DNA from: Acidobacteria bacterium 28-9
GTDB lineage: Bacteria; Acidobacteriota; Blastocatellia; Pyrinomonadales; Pyrinomonadaceae
Length of the DNA stretch: 64,000 bases
Direction: 5' to 3'
Assembly (NCBI GenBank): GCA_002050355.1
Contig: MWYY01000049.1
Coordinates: 1 to 64,000, forward strand
Within the stretch, counting starts at the first letter, position 1. The number at the start of each line of letters is the position of its first letter. The position numbers and the translations under genes are program-made. Under the pieces are notes generated by a model. The model had not been told where the DNA came from and searched no databases. It saw only the letters and a list, made by a program, of their open reading frames with translations. Of this stretch, positions 42,194 through 49,590 are shown piece by piece.

Positions 42194-43266
42194 GTTTTTT
42201 TGAAAATTGGTTTGGAAATAGAAAAGCGGACGAGAAAGTTTCGCCCGTTGTTTTGAACAAAATCCTGGAAACGATGCGCGAAAGCGTGATTGTCGTTGGT
42301 GAGGATACGCGCATTTTATCTTCCAATCAAGCAGCGTATCAAGCATTTGCACGGAAAAACGGCGCGCTCGAAGATAAACGCTTGAGCGAAGTCATCCGTG
42401 ATTTAACTTTGCACGAAGCCTTTCGTAAAGCGCTCGAAGAAAACGTTTCGTCTGACATTGAACTGGAAATTCCGAGTCTCGAAAGCCGCCGTTACGATGC
42501 GCACGTTGCGCCGATTGTGTTGGAAAACGGACGAAGTGCAATCGGAGTTTTTTACGACATTACACAGATTGAACATCTCGAACGGGTTCGACAGGAATTT
42601 TTATCAAACATATCGCACGAGCTTCGCACGCCTTTGACTTCAATTATTGCTTTTGTCGAAACGCTCGAAGACGGCGCGATAAAAGACGAGGAAAATAACC
42701 AACGCTTTTTGAGCGTCATTCGCAAAAATGCGCAAAGAATGCACCGCCTGATTGACGATATTCTGGAGCTTTCGACAATCGAATCGGGGAAAATCAGACT
42801 CGAAATAAAAAAGGTAAACTTACCAGCTTTAATCGAAGAAGTTTTCACTAATCTTTCCGGCAAAGCCGCCGAACGTCATATTACATTAACGAATGAAATT
42901 CCCGAAGATGCGTTTGTTTTCGCCGATGCCGTCAGGCTCGAACAAATGCTCACGAATTTAATTGACAACGCCGTAAAGTTTAATTCCGACGCCGGAAAAG
43001 TCACCGTCAAACACAAGCGAACCGACATAAAAGACGTGATTTCCGTCTCGGACACGGGCGAAGGGATTTCCGGCGAACATCTTCAACGAATTTTTGAACG
43101 CTTTTACCGTACAGACCGCGCGCGCTCGCGCGAAATCGGCGGTACCGGTTTAGGGCTGGCAATCGTCAAACATCTGGCGCGGCTTCACGAGGGCGAAGTT
43201 TCCGTCGCTTCGACAATTGGTAAAGGCACGACTTTTTCTCTTGAACTGCCCGTAAAATCTGTCTAA
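42190..43266 (+). CDS. phoR: Sensor histidine kinase, PhoR-like, without membrane segments
   Basis: A 358-residue kinase coupled to phoB by ATGA at 42190; a longer frame from 42058 runs through phoB and is rejected. A PAS domain (about 20-125) is followed by HisKA with H143 (SNISHELRTPLTS) and HATPase_c with the N box (LTNLIDNAVKF), G1 (VSDTGEGIS) and G2 (GGTGLGLAIVKH). No hydrophobic membrane segment is visible, unlike most PhoR proteins, so it should be cytoplasmic and rely on the PAS domain or PhoU for its signal. Confidence 0.92.
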   Translation: MSFFENWFGNRKADEKVSPVVLNKILETMRESVIVVGEDTRILSSNQAAYQAFARKNGALEDKRLSEVIRDLTLHEAFRKALEENVSSDIELEIPSLESRRYDAHVAPIVLENGRSAIGVFYDITQIEHLERVRQEFLSNISHELRTPLTSIIAFVETLEDGAIKDEENNQRFLSVIRKNAQRMHRLIDDILELSTIESGKIRLEIKKVNLPALIEEVFTNLSGKAAERHITLTNEIPEDAFVFADAVRLEQMLTNLIDNAVKFNSDAGKVTVKHKRTDIKDVISVSDTGEGISGEHLQRIFERFYRTDRARSREIGGTGLGLAIVKHLARLHEGEVSVASTIGKGTTFSLELPVKSV

Positions 43267-43403
43267 AATCATTTCAAGATTTTCTTCCAAGCAAATGTTA
43301 TCTGTGTTACAATAAGCCTACTTCAACAATTTGGCTCAAACGCAAATCGACTTTGTTGTTCGTTTTTCAATTTTTTGAATGTTATCTAAAAGGAGAAAGC
43401 GCA

Positions 43404-43940
43404 ATGGAATTAAAAATTGGACAAAAGGTTTCTTACCCGAATCAAGGTATTTGCATGGTCGAAGATATTGAAGGAAAAAAAATCGGCGACGAACGGATGA
43501 ATTTTTACCTTTTGCGAATTTTAAGCGATAATTCGACGATTTTTGTGCCGATGGCAAACGCTGAAACAGTCGGCATCCGACCGATTATCGGCGCGAAAGA
43601 ATACAAAAATCTGATAGACGGTTTGAGTGCGGATTTCAGCGACGTTTCCAGCGACTGGAAAACGCGCTCGCGCGAATACAGCGAACAGCTCCAATCGGGG
43701 TGCGTTTTCAGAGCGGCTGACGTTTTGAAAAAACTCACCTTTTTAAGTCTCGAGAAGAAACTTTCGCTGCGCGAACAAACCTTGCTTGAGAAAGCACGAT
43801 TTTTAATCGTCTCTGAAATCACAAACGCCGGTTTAGCCAGCGAAAACAAAATCGAAACCAAGATAAGTCAGCTTATCGAAAACGCCTGCGTCAAACATCA
43901 CGCAACCCAGCCGCGCGTGATGGCGGCGGCAAGTCATTGA
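43404..43940 (+). CDS. CarD-family transcriptional regulator
   Basis: A 178-residue protein. A strong Shine-Dalgarno (AGGAG at 43391) fixes the ATG at 43404. The N-terminal CarD/TRCF domain (KIGQKVSYPNQGICMVEDIE to FVPMANAETVGIRPI) binds the RNA polymerase beta subunit and stabilises open complexes; the C-terminal half is helical, as in CarD/CdnL proteins. A possible -10 (TACAAT at 43308) precedes it. It is a single-gene unit, converging on queF. Confidence 0.9.
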   Translation: MELKIGQKVSYPNQGICMVEDIEGKKIGDERMNFYLLRILSDNSTIFVPMANAETVGIRPIIGAKEYKNLIDGLSADFSDVSSDWKTRSREYSEQLQSGCVFRAADVLKKLTFLSLEKKLSLREQTLLEKARFLIVSEITNAGLASENKIETKISQLIENACVKHHATQPRVMAAASH

Positions 43941-43943
43941 AAA

Positions 43944-43997
43944 CAATTACGAATTAAAAGAAAATCTCTGATATTTGTAATTTGAAATTCGTAATTT
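43944..43997. terminator. Inverted repeat between carD-like gene and queF
   Basis: caattacgaatt and aattcgtaattt pair around a loop of about 30 nt between convergent genes. The queF stop overlaps its right end. It may act as a bidirectional terminator, although the loop is long. Confidence 0.55.
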
Positions 43998-44421
43998 ATG
44001 CTTTATCCCTTGTGTAGTTTGCTCGCACAATAGTTTTGATATTTCCGCGCACGTGAAAATCGCCTTCAATCTCGACTCTTAACGGGTCGCACGCCTTGAC
44101 GAAATCTTCCAGAATAATATTGACGACGTGTTCGTGGAAAACTTTTATTTCTCGAAACGAATTGATGTAGAGTTTCAAACTTTTCAGTTCAATACAGCGC
44201 TCGTTCGGCACGTATTTTAATTTAATAACGGCAAAATCCGGAAAGTCCGAAAACGGGCAAATCGCCGTAAATTCCGGAATTTCAAAATCAATCCAAATCT
44301 CGCGCCCGGCGTATTCATATCGAAAAGTATCGAGCGGAAAAAGGTTCATCGCTTCGCGCGGCGTTGAGCGAATATCTAAATTTTGCTGATTTGTGGGCGG
44401 TAAATTTACTTCGTCTAACAT
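43996..44421 (-). CDS. queF: 7-cyano-7-deazaguanine (preQ0) reductase
   Basis: Reduces preQ0 to preQ1 in queuosine tRNA modification, using NADPH. It has 141 residues, the short unimodular form. The ATG at 44421 places the catalytic Cys at 55 and Asp at 62 ([11 protein letters not shown]), the same numbering as the Bacillus enzyme. The QueF motif [14 protein letters not shown] is intact. A Shine-Dalgarno (GGAG on minus) precedes this start, against a longer frame to 44475. No other que genes are nearby. Confidence 0.95.
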   Translation of the reverse strand: MLDEVNLPPTNQQNLDIRSTPREAMNLFPLDTFRYEYAGREIWIDFEIPEFTAICPFSDFPDFAVIKLKYVPNERCIELKSLKLYINSFREIKVFHEHVVNIILEDFVKACDPLRVEIEGDFHVRGNIKTIVRANYTRDKA

Positions 44422-44517
44422 AGAAAACTCTCCGTTAAATAATCGAAACGACAATTCTACAACAAAACGCTTCAAAAAATTAAATCGCCTCGCCTTGAAA
44501 GTAATTTGAAAAGCTAC

Positions 44518-45318
44518 TTAAAATCTCAGCCGTTTCGCTGCGGCTAAATCCCGAACGCCTCGTGATTCAAGTTCGCCCAAAAAGTTTACGAAAATATGCG
44601 CGGTTGCGTGCGCGTCGTCGCTGGCGCGGTGATGATTCACGAGCGCGACCGAATAATAGGCGGCAACCGTGTTGAGGCGATGATTTTCAATATGCGGCAA
44701 CAGTTTGCGCGCTAATTTAACTGTACAAAGATGCGCGTTGGCAACGCGATATGCTTCGTAAATTCTGCTGATTTCATGGTTCAAAAAGCGCAAATCAAAA
44801 TTCGCGTTGTGGGCGACTAAAACCGCGTCGCCGATAAAATCCAAAAACTCGTGCGCGACTTCGCGGAACTTCGGCGCGGTTTTAACCATTCCGTTCGTAA
44901 TACCTGTCAGTTGCGAAATAAACGTCGGAATCTGTGTTTCGGGATTGACGAGCGTTTGAAATTCGGCGACTATTTTACCGTTTTTGACGCGATAGGCGCC
45001 GATTTCCGTGATGCGGCACGGCGGAGTTTTCGCGCCCGTCGTTTCCAAATCGAATACGACAAATTCGGTTTCAGCCAAGTTTCGTTTTCTCGTGCTGATT
45101 TGCACCAGTTCGACCGTATCTTTGTTTAATTGAAGGCGCGGGTCAATTTCAACCAAATCCGAAACCAGAAGACGCGCTAAATCCGCGTCGGGCGCGGAGA
45201 TTTTCATCACATAATCGACCACTTTGATCGCCGACGCGCGACCGCCGAAAGCATTCAGAAGCTCGATTGTTTCGCTAACGAGTAAGGAGTCGGAAATTAA
45301 ATTGGAAGGCGGCGGCAT
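44518..45318 (-). CDS. DnaQ-like 3'-5' exonuclease
   Basis: A 266-residue protein with an N-terminal helical module of about 75 residues and a DEDDh exonuclease domain: FDLETTGAKTPPCRITEIGA (Exo I), VAHNANFDLRFL (Exo II) and HRASDDAHATA (Exo III His and Asp). It resembles the epsilon proofreading subunit or the exonuclease half of UvrC-related fusions, but no GIY-YIG domain follows. It may act in repair or proofreading. It is divergent from the membrane protein gene across a repeat array. Confidence 0.87.
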   Translation of the reverse strand: MPPPSNLISDSLLVSETIELLNAFGGRASAIKVVDYVMKISAPDADLARLLVSDLVEIDPRLQLNKDTVELVQISTRKRNLAETEFVVFDLETTGAKTPPCRITEIGAYRVKNGKIVAEFQTLVNPETQIPTFISQLTGITNGMVKTAPKFREVAHEFLDFIGDAVLVAHNANFDLRFLNHEISRIYEAYRVANAHLCTVKLARKLLPHIENHRLNTVAAYYSVALVNHHRASDDAHATAHIFVNFLGELESRGVRDLAAAKRLRF

Positions 45319-45323
45319 ATTTA

Positions 45324-45422
45324 TAATGGTAAATGGTAAATAGTAAATAGTAAATCAAAGAATCTGTCTTACATTTACCATTTACCATTTACCATTTACC
45401 ATTACTTATTTACTATTTACCA
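45324..45422. repeat. Inverted heptamer array, TGGTAAA word, in a divergent gap
   Basis: The left part is taatggtaaatggtaaatag plus tagtaaat; the right part is four copies of atttacc and then cttatttactatttacca. The arms pair over 25 nt or more. The array occupies nearly the whole gap between two divergent genes and abuts the ATG at 45423, leaving no Shine-Dalgarno. Promoters for both genes must overlap it. Confidence 0.88.
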
Positions 45423-47507
45423 ATGTTTGTTTCTCTGTTTCTGCTTTTTCTTTTGACCGTCGGTGGTTTCGCTTTGACGTATCTTTTTGCCAAAGACGAA
45501 ACACTGTTTTGGCGCGCGTGTGCCGGAAACGTTGTCGGCTCGGTTGTTTTTTCTTTAATTTGCTTTTTAGCTGCGTGCCTGTTTGGTTTTACAACGCTAA
45601 CCGTTTCCGTTTCGTATTTGCTGACGCTTTTGCCTTTGATTTTATTTACTCGAAAAGACTTCAGACAAAATTTTTCATCTGATTGGCGAACGGCGACGAA
45701 AAAACTTGAAGACACGGATTTTAAAAAACTTCTGCGCGCTGGTTATTACGCTTTCTTTTTCGTTCTGTTCTGGTTTTTTTTCCAGCGCGCGATGATGGAA
45801 ACCGGCGGCGGAATATTTATCGGCTCGTCGCACAATCTGGGCGATTTGCCGTTTCATCTCGGCGCGATTTTTTCTTTCACCGACGGGCAAAACTTCCCGC
45901 CCGAAAATCCTTCGTTTGCCTTTGCCAAATTTACTTATCCGTTTATGGCGGATTTGGTTGTGGCAAGTTTCGTTGAATTCGGAGCGCGCGTCAGCGATGC
46001 GATGCTCGCGCAAAACGTTTTCCTAGCCTTTTCTCTGCTGGTTATTTTAGAAAGATTTACCCTTAAATTTACCGGCAATCGTATCGCGGCGAAAATCGCG
46101 CCGGCTCTTTTATTTCTCTGCGGCGGCATCGGTTTTCTGTGGTTTTTCAAAGACGCGCTGCAATCGGCGGACGGATTCTTTAAATATTTTGGGAATCTTC
46201 CCGTAGATTACACGATTCGAGAGGAAAAATTTCGCTGGGGAAATACTTTGTCGCTGTTTCGCTGGGGCAATTCGCTGACGACGCTGTTTTTAACGCAGAG
46301 AAGTTTACTTTTGGGAATGCCGCTGACACTGATTGCTTTGCAGAAAGTTTGGGAAATTTTTAGCTTTGGTCAGAAACAAGAAGATGAAATCAAGAAGCCA
46401 TTTTCCATTTCCCAGTTTCCACTTTCCACTTTCATTGTCGGTCTTCTCGCCGGGACTTTGCCGCTTGTTCACACGCACAGTTTAGTGGTTTTATTCCTCG
46501 TCTGCGCGTTTTTGTTTTTCTTCAGCGTAAGTAAATGGCGCGAATGGTTTGCCTTTGGAATCGGCGTTTCGATTATCGCCGTTCCCGAACTTCTCTGGGC
46601 AATGACGGGCAGCGCGACGCGCTTCGGCGTGTTTTTCGATTGGCATTTCGGTTGGGACTCGCGCGGCGAAAATATCTTTTTATTCTGGGCGAAAAATTTG
46701 GGCTTGTTTATTCCGCTGCTTGCTTTGGGAATTTATTTTGTTTTTAGAAATAAAAATCAAAAAATTGAACCGCGGATAAACGCAGATAAACACAAATTAA
46801 ATCAAGGCGGTCAACAGTCAGCAATCAGAAGTCAACAGGACAAATTAATTCACCATTCACCATTCACCATTCACCATTTACTTTTCTACGTTCCGTTTCT
46901 GCTGTGTTTTATCGTTCCGAATCTTGTTCGGCTTGCACCTTGGGAATGGGATAATATTAAGGTTTTGATTTACTGGTTTGTCGGTTCTGTTCCATTTGTC
47001 GCGCTGGTTTTGGCACGGCTTTTGGAAAGAAAAACAGTTTTTAAGTTTGCTGCCGCAGCTTGTTTGATTGTTTTGACTTCGGCGGGCGCGCTCGACGTTT
47101 GGCGCGTCGCTTCACGCGCGGTCAATTATCAAGTGTTTGAGCGGGATTCAGTAAAAATCGCCGAGCAAATCAAACAAAAAACGCCGCCGCGCGCTTTGTT
47201 TCTCAACGCGCCGACTTATAATACTGCCGTCGTCTTGTCGGGCAGGCGTTCGCTAATGCGTTATACCGGACATCTTCAATCTTACGCAATTGATTTCGAA
47301 CCGCGCGAGAGCGAGGTCAAAAGAATTTACGAAGGCTCGGCTGCGTCGGAGAGCTTACTAAAAAAATACGACATTGATTATATTTTAATCAGCCCGGAAG
47401 AGCGCAGTTACGCGCAGACAAACAACACACGGCTTAATGAAGATTATTTTCGCCGGTTTCCTGTCATTGCGGAAGTCGGGCAATATCGAGTTTATAAAGT
47501 TAAGTAA
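45423..47507 (+). CDS. Large polytopic membrane protein, putative GT-C-type glycosyltransferase
   Basis: A 694-residue protein with at least 12 hydrophobic segments and a soluble C-terminal domain of about 120 residues. An N-terminal loop near 125-165 reads GSSHNLGDLPFHLGAIFSF, an acidic/His pattern compatible with the catalytic loop of GT-C enzymes, but the family is not recognised. Two stretches are encoded by repeat words: about residues 326-337 (FSISQFPLST) and 449-486 (EPRINADKHKLN, then SAIRSQQDK, then HHSPFTIHH). Both fall between membrane helices. It is followed by another GT-C protein (Agl23-like), suggesting a glycan assembly role. Confidence 0.75.
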   Translation: MFVSLFLLFLLTVGGFALTYLFAKDETLFWRACAGNVVGSVVFSLICFLAACLFGFTTLTVSVSYLLTLLPLILFTRKDFRQNFSSDWRTATKKLEDTDFKKLLRAGYYAFFFVLFWFFFQRAMMETGGGIFIGSSHNLGDLPFHLGAIFSFTDGQNFPPENPSFAFAKFTYPFMADLVVASFVEFGARVSDAMLAQNVFLAFSLLVILERFTLKFTGNRIAAKIAPALLFLCGGIGFLWFFKDALQSADGFFKYFGNLPVDYTIREEKFRWGNTLSLFRWGNSLTTLFLTQRSLLLGMPLTLIALQKVWEIFSFGQKQEDEIKKPFSISQFPLSTFIVGLLAGTLPLVHTHSLVVLFLVCAFLFFFSVSKWREWFAFGIGVSIIAVPELLWAMTGSATRFGVFFDWHFGWDSRGENIFLFWAKNLGLFIPLLALGIYFVFRNKNQKIEPRINADKHKLNQGGQQSAIRSQQDKLIHHSPFTIHHLLFYVPFLLCFIVPNLVRLAPWEWDNIKVLIYWFVGSVPFVALVLARLLERKTVFKFAAAACLIVLTSAGALDVWRVASRAVNYQVFERDSVKIAEQIKQKTPPRALFLNAPTYNTAVVLSGRRSLMRYTGHLQSYAIDFEPRESEVKRIYEGSAASESLLKKYDIDYILISPEERSYAQTNNTRLNEDYFRRFPVIAEVGQYRVYKVK
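46398..46434. repeat. TTTCCAC word array inside the membrane protein gene
   Basis: ccattttccatttcccagtt followed by tccactttccactttca is a direct array of a 7-nt word. It is in frame and encodes FSISQFPLST between two membrane segments. No inverted partner is adjacent. Confidence 0.6.
46768..46880. repeat. Three different repeat words in frame inside the membrane protein gene
   Basis: The insertion holds aaccgcggataaacgcagat then aaacacaaatt (46768-46798), ggtcaacagtcagcaatcag then aagtcaacag (46809-46838) and four copies of attcacc (46847-46880). Each resembles a repeat word seen at or near intergenic sites. Together they encode about 38 hydrophilic residues without a stop. Confidence 0.85.
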
Positions 47508-47520
47508 GTCAGACAAGAAA

Positions 47521-47578
47521 AATGGTGAATGATGAATGATGAATGATGATTGTTAAGAACTTTCTTTCATTCACCATT
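47521..47578. repeat. Asymmetric heptamer array, TGGTGAA/TGATGAA word
   Basis: The left part has four copies, aatggtgaatgatgaatgat and on; the right part is only cattcaccatt. They pair over 11 nt. It lies in the gap between two large membrane protein genes on the plus strand. Confidence 0.78.
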
Positions 47579-47607
47579 ATAAAACCTGCGGTTATATTTT
47601 TACCGAA

Positions 47608-49407
47608 ATGAGCGAACAGGAAAATCAAATAATGACAGACGATAAACAGCAAACAGCCGACAAACTATGGCTTGTCGGCTGTTCGATTATCACGGCAATC
47701 GCCGCGTTTGTGCGTTTTTATAATCTCGAACTAAAACCGCTGCATCACGACGAAGGCGTCAACGGGTTTTTTTTGACGACGCTTTTCCGCGAAGGCGTTT
47801 ATAAATACGACCCGAGCAATTATCACGGTCCGACGCTTTACTACTTTGCGCTCGCGTTCTCAAAAATGTTCGGCTTTAATACTGTAAGCATTCGCGCCAG
47901 CGTGGCGATTTTCGGTGTTTTGACGGTTGTGCTGGCGTTCTTTCTAAAAAATTACATCGGCAAAATCGGTAGTCTCGCCGCCGCGTTGTTTCTCGCGCTG
48001 TCGCCCGGAATGGTTTTTATCTCGCGTTATTTTATACACGAAATTTTGTTTGTTTTTTTTAGTTTCGCTATCGTCGTCGGCGTTCTGTATTTCATCGAAA
48101 AGCAAAAGGCGGGAGTTTTTGCGATTTCGGCAATGACGTTTTTGCTGCTCATCTGCTTGCTGCCGACGGCGCTGAATTTAGCAAACGCGATTGGCGAGCA
48201 AAACGCGACACTTGTTTGGATTGTGCGCGTCGGTCTTTTTGCCGTTGAAGCGGTTCTTGTTTTTTTGATAATGCGAATGCTTCTGGCTTGGAACGAAGGC
48301 AGAGCAATTTATTTAATACTCGCGTCCGCCTCGGCGGTTTTGCTTTTTGCCACAAAAGAAACGGCGTTTATCACGATTGCGACGATGTTGATTGCCTGCC
48401 TGTGCGTTTGGATTTGGCGGAAAATTTACCGTGCAGCGTTCGGCGAACCGAAAGCAAACGAGATTGAACCGGTTGAATTGACGTGGCGAAATTTCCGCGC
48501 TCGGGTGGGTGATTCAAGCGATTTGACATTGCTGATTGTCGCAGTTTCGGTCGTTTTCGCTTACGTCGGCATTTTGTTTTTCTCGTCGTTTTTCACTTAT
48601 TCCGAAGGCGTTTCCAAAGCGTTTGAGGCTTACAGTTTGTGGACGAAAACCGGAACAAAAGACCACACGCAAAATGGAATATGGGCTTATCTGAAATGGG
48701 GAATGAAGCTGGAATCGCCGATTCTTCTGCTTTCCGCACTCGGAACTTTGATTGCGCTGGCAAAAGCGCGGCATCGCTTTGCCGTTTTTGCAGGCTTTTG
48801 GGCATTAGGAATGTTCGCCGCTTACACGATTATTCCGTATAAAACGCCTTGGCTCGCATTGTCATTTTTGCTCCCGATGTGCATTATTGGCGGTTACGGC
48901 GTCAACGAATTACTAGCCGCCAAAGATAAAATCGTTAAACTTCTTGGCGCGCTCGTTTTACTTTTCGCCGCTGCAATTTTGGGTATTCCAACTTACGATT
49001 TGAATTTTCAAAGATACGACGATGATTCGATGCCGTATGTTTATGCGCACACAAAACGCGGATTCCACGACCTTATCAAACAAATCGAGTATTACGCCGA
49101 CAAAAGCGGCAAAAGTAAAGACGCGGCAATCGAAATCGTCTCGCCCGATTACTGGTCGATGCCCTGGTATATGCGCGAATACCCGAAAGCAATTTTTCAC
49201 GGGCAATTTGCCGACGCGACCGCATCGGAAATGATTGTCGCATCTACCGCGCAGACCGCAGAATTAAACAGGCGTTACGGCGCGAGTTACAAACACGCCG
49301 GAACATATCCTTTGCGTCCGGGTGTTGATTTGATTCTGCTGGTGCGGAAAGATTTAGCGGAGGCGAATGCGCAGGACATTTACAAAATCAGTAAAGTAGC
49401 GCCCTAA
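47608..49407 (+). CDS. Agl23-like GT-C membrane protein (TIGR03663 family)
   Basis: A 599-residue polytopic protein of the GT39-like group. The N-terminal part has AFVRFYNLELKPLHHDEGVN, with the acidic catalytic-loop residues, and YDPSNYHGPTLYYFALAFSK; both are typical of the TIGR03663/Agl23 family. About 11 membrane segments are followed by a soluble C-terminal domain (EIVSPDYWSMPWYMREYP). Members occur with glycan flippase and transferase genes and probably transfer a sugar from a lipid carrier outside the membrane. Substrate unknown. Confidence 0.85.
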   Translation: MSEQENQIMTDDKQQTADKLWLVGCSIITAIAAFVRFYNLELKPLHHDEGVNGFFLTTLFREGVYKYDPSNYHGPTLYYFALAFSKMFGFNTVSIRASVAIFGVLTVVLAFFLKNYIGKIGSLAAALFLALSPGMVFISRYFIHEILFVFFSFAIVVGVLYFIEKQKAGVFAISAMTFLLLICLLPTALNLANAIGEQNATLVWIVRVGLFAVEAVLVFLIMRMLLAWNEGRAIYLILASASAVLLFATKETAFITIATMLIACLCVWIWRKIYRAAFGEPKANEIEPVELTWRNFRARVGDSSDLTLLIVAVSVVFAYVGILFFSSFFTYSEGVSKAFEAYSLWTKTGTKDHTQNGIWAYLKWGMKLESPILLLSALGTLIALAKARHRFAVFAGFWALGMFAAYTIIPYKTPWLALSFLLPMCIIGGYGVNELLAAKDKIVKLLGALVLLFAAAILGIPTYDLNFQRYDDDSMPYVYAHTKRGFHDLIKQIEYYADKSGKSKDAAIEIVSPDYWSMPWYMREYPKAIFHGQFADATASEMIVASTAQTAELNRRYGASYKHAGTYPLRPGVDLILLVRKDLAEANAQDIYKISKVAP

Positions 49408-49414
49408 AAATCGT

Positions 49415-49444
49415 GGCGGCAACCTTTTCGGCTGAAACGCCGCC
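49415..49444 (+). terminator. GGCGGC stem after the Agl23-like gene
   Basis: ggcggc and gccgcc are separated by about 18 nt just after the stop codon. There is no clear T-run, so it may be a weak terminator or a transcript-stabilising hairpin. Confidence 0.35.
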
Positions 49445-49461
49445 TAATGTTTCAGAAAGGA

Positions 49462-49574
49462 AATTTAACCGCAGATGTACACAGATAGACATAGATAAAA
49501 ATCGGACAAAAGCAAAAAATTAATTTTTCTATCTGCCAATATCTGCGTTCATTTGCGTTCAGCTGCGGTTAAAT
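49462..49574. repeat. Inverted CCGCAGAT-type array before the aminopeptidase gene
   Basis: The left part is aatttaaccgcagatgtaca plus cagatagacatagat; the right part is atctgccaatatctgcgttc, then atttgcgttcagctgcggtt, then aaatt. The outer arms pair well (aatttaaccgcag with ctgcggttaaatt). It fills the gap upstream of the M1 peptidase gene. Confidence 0.82.
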
Positions 49575-49590
49575 TATTCGGTAATAATTT

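Noticed and set aside
45324-45422. CRISPR-like array
   Set aside because: The repeats are tandem 7-nt words without unique spacers and occur as inverted arms; no cas genes are present.
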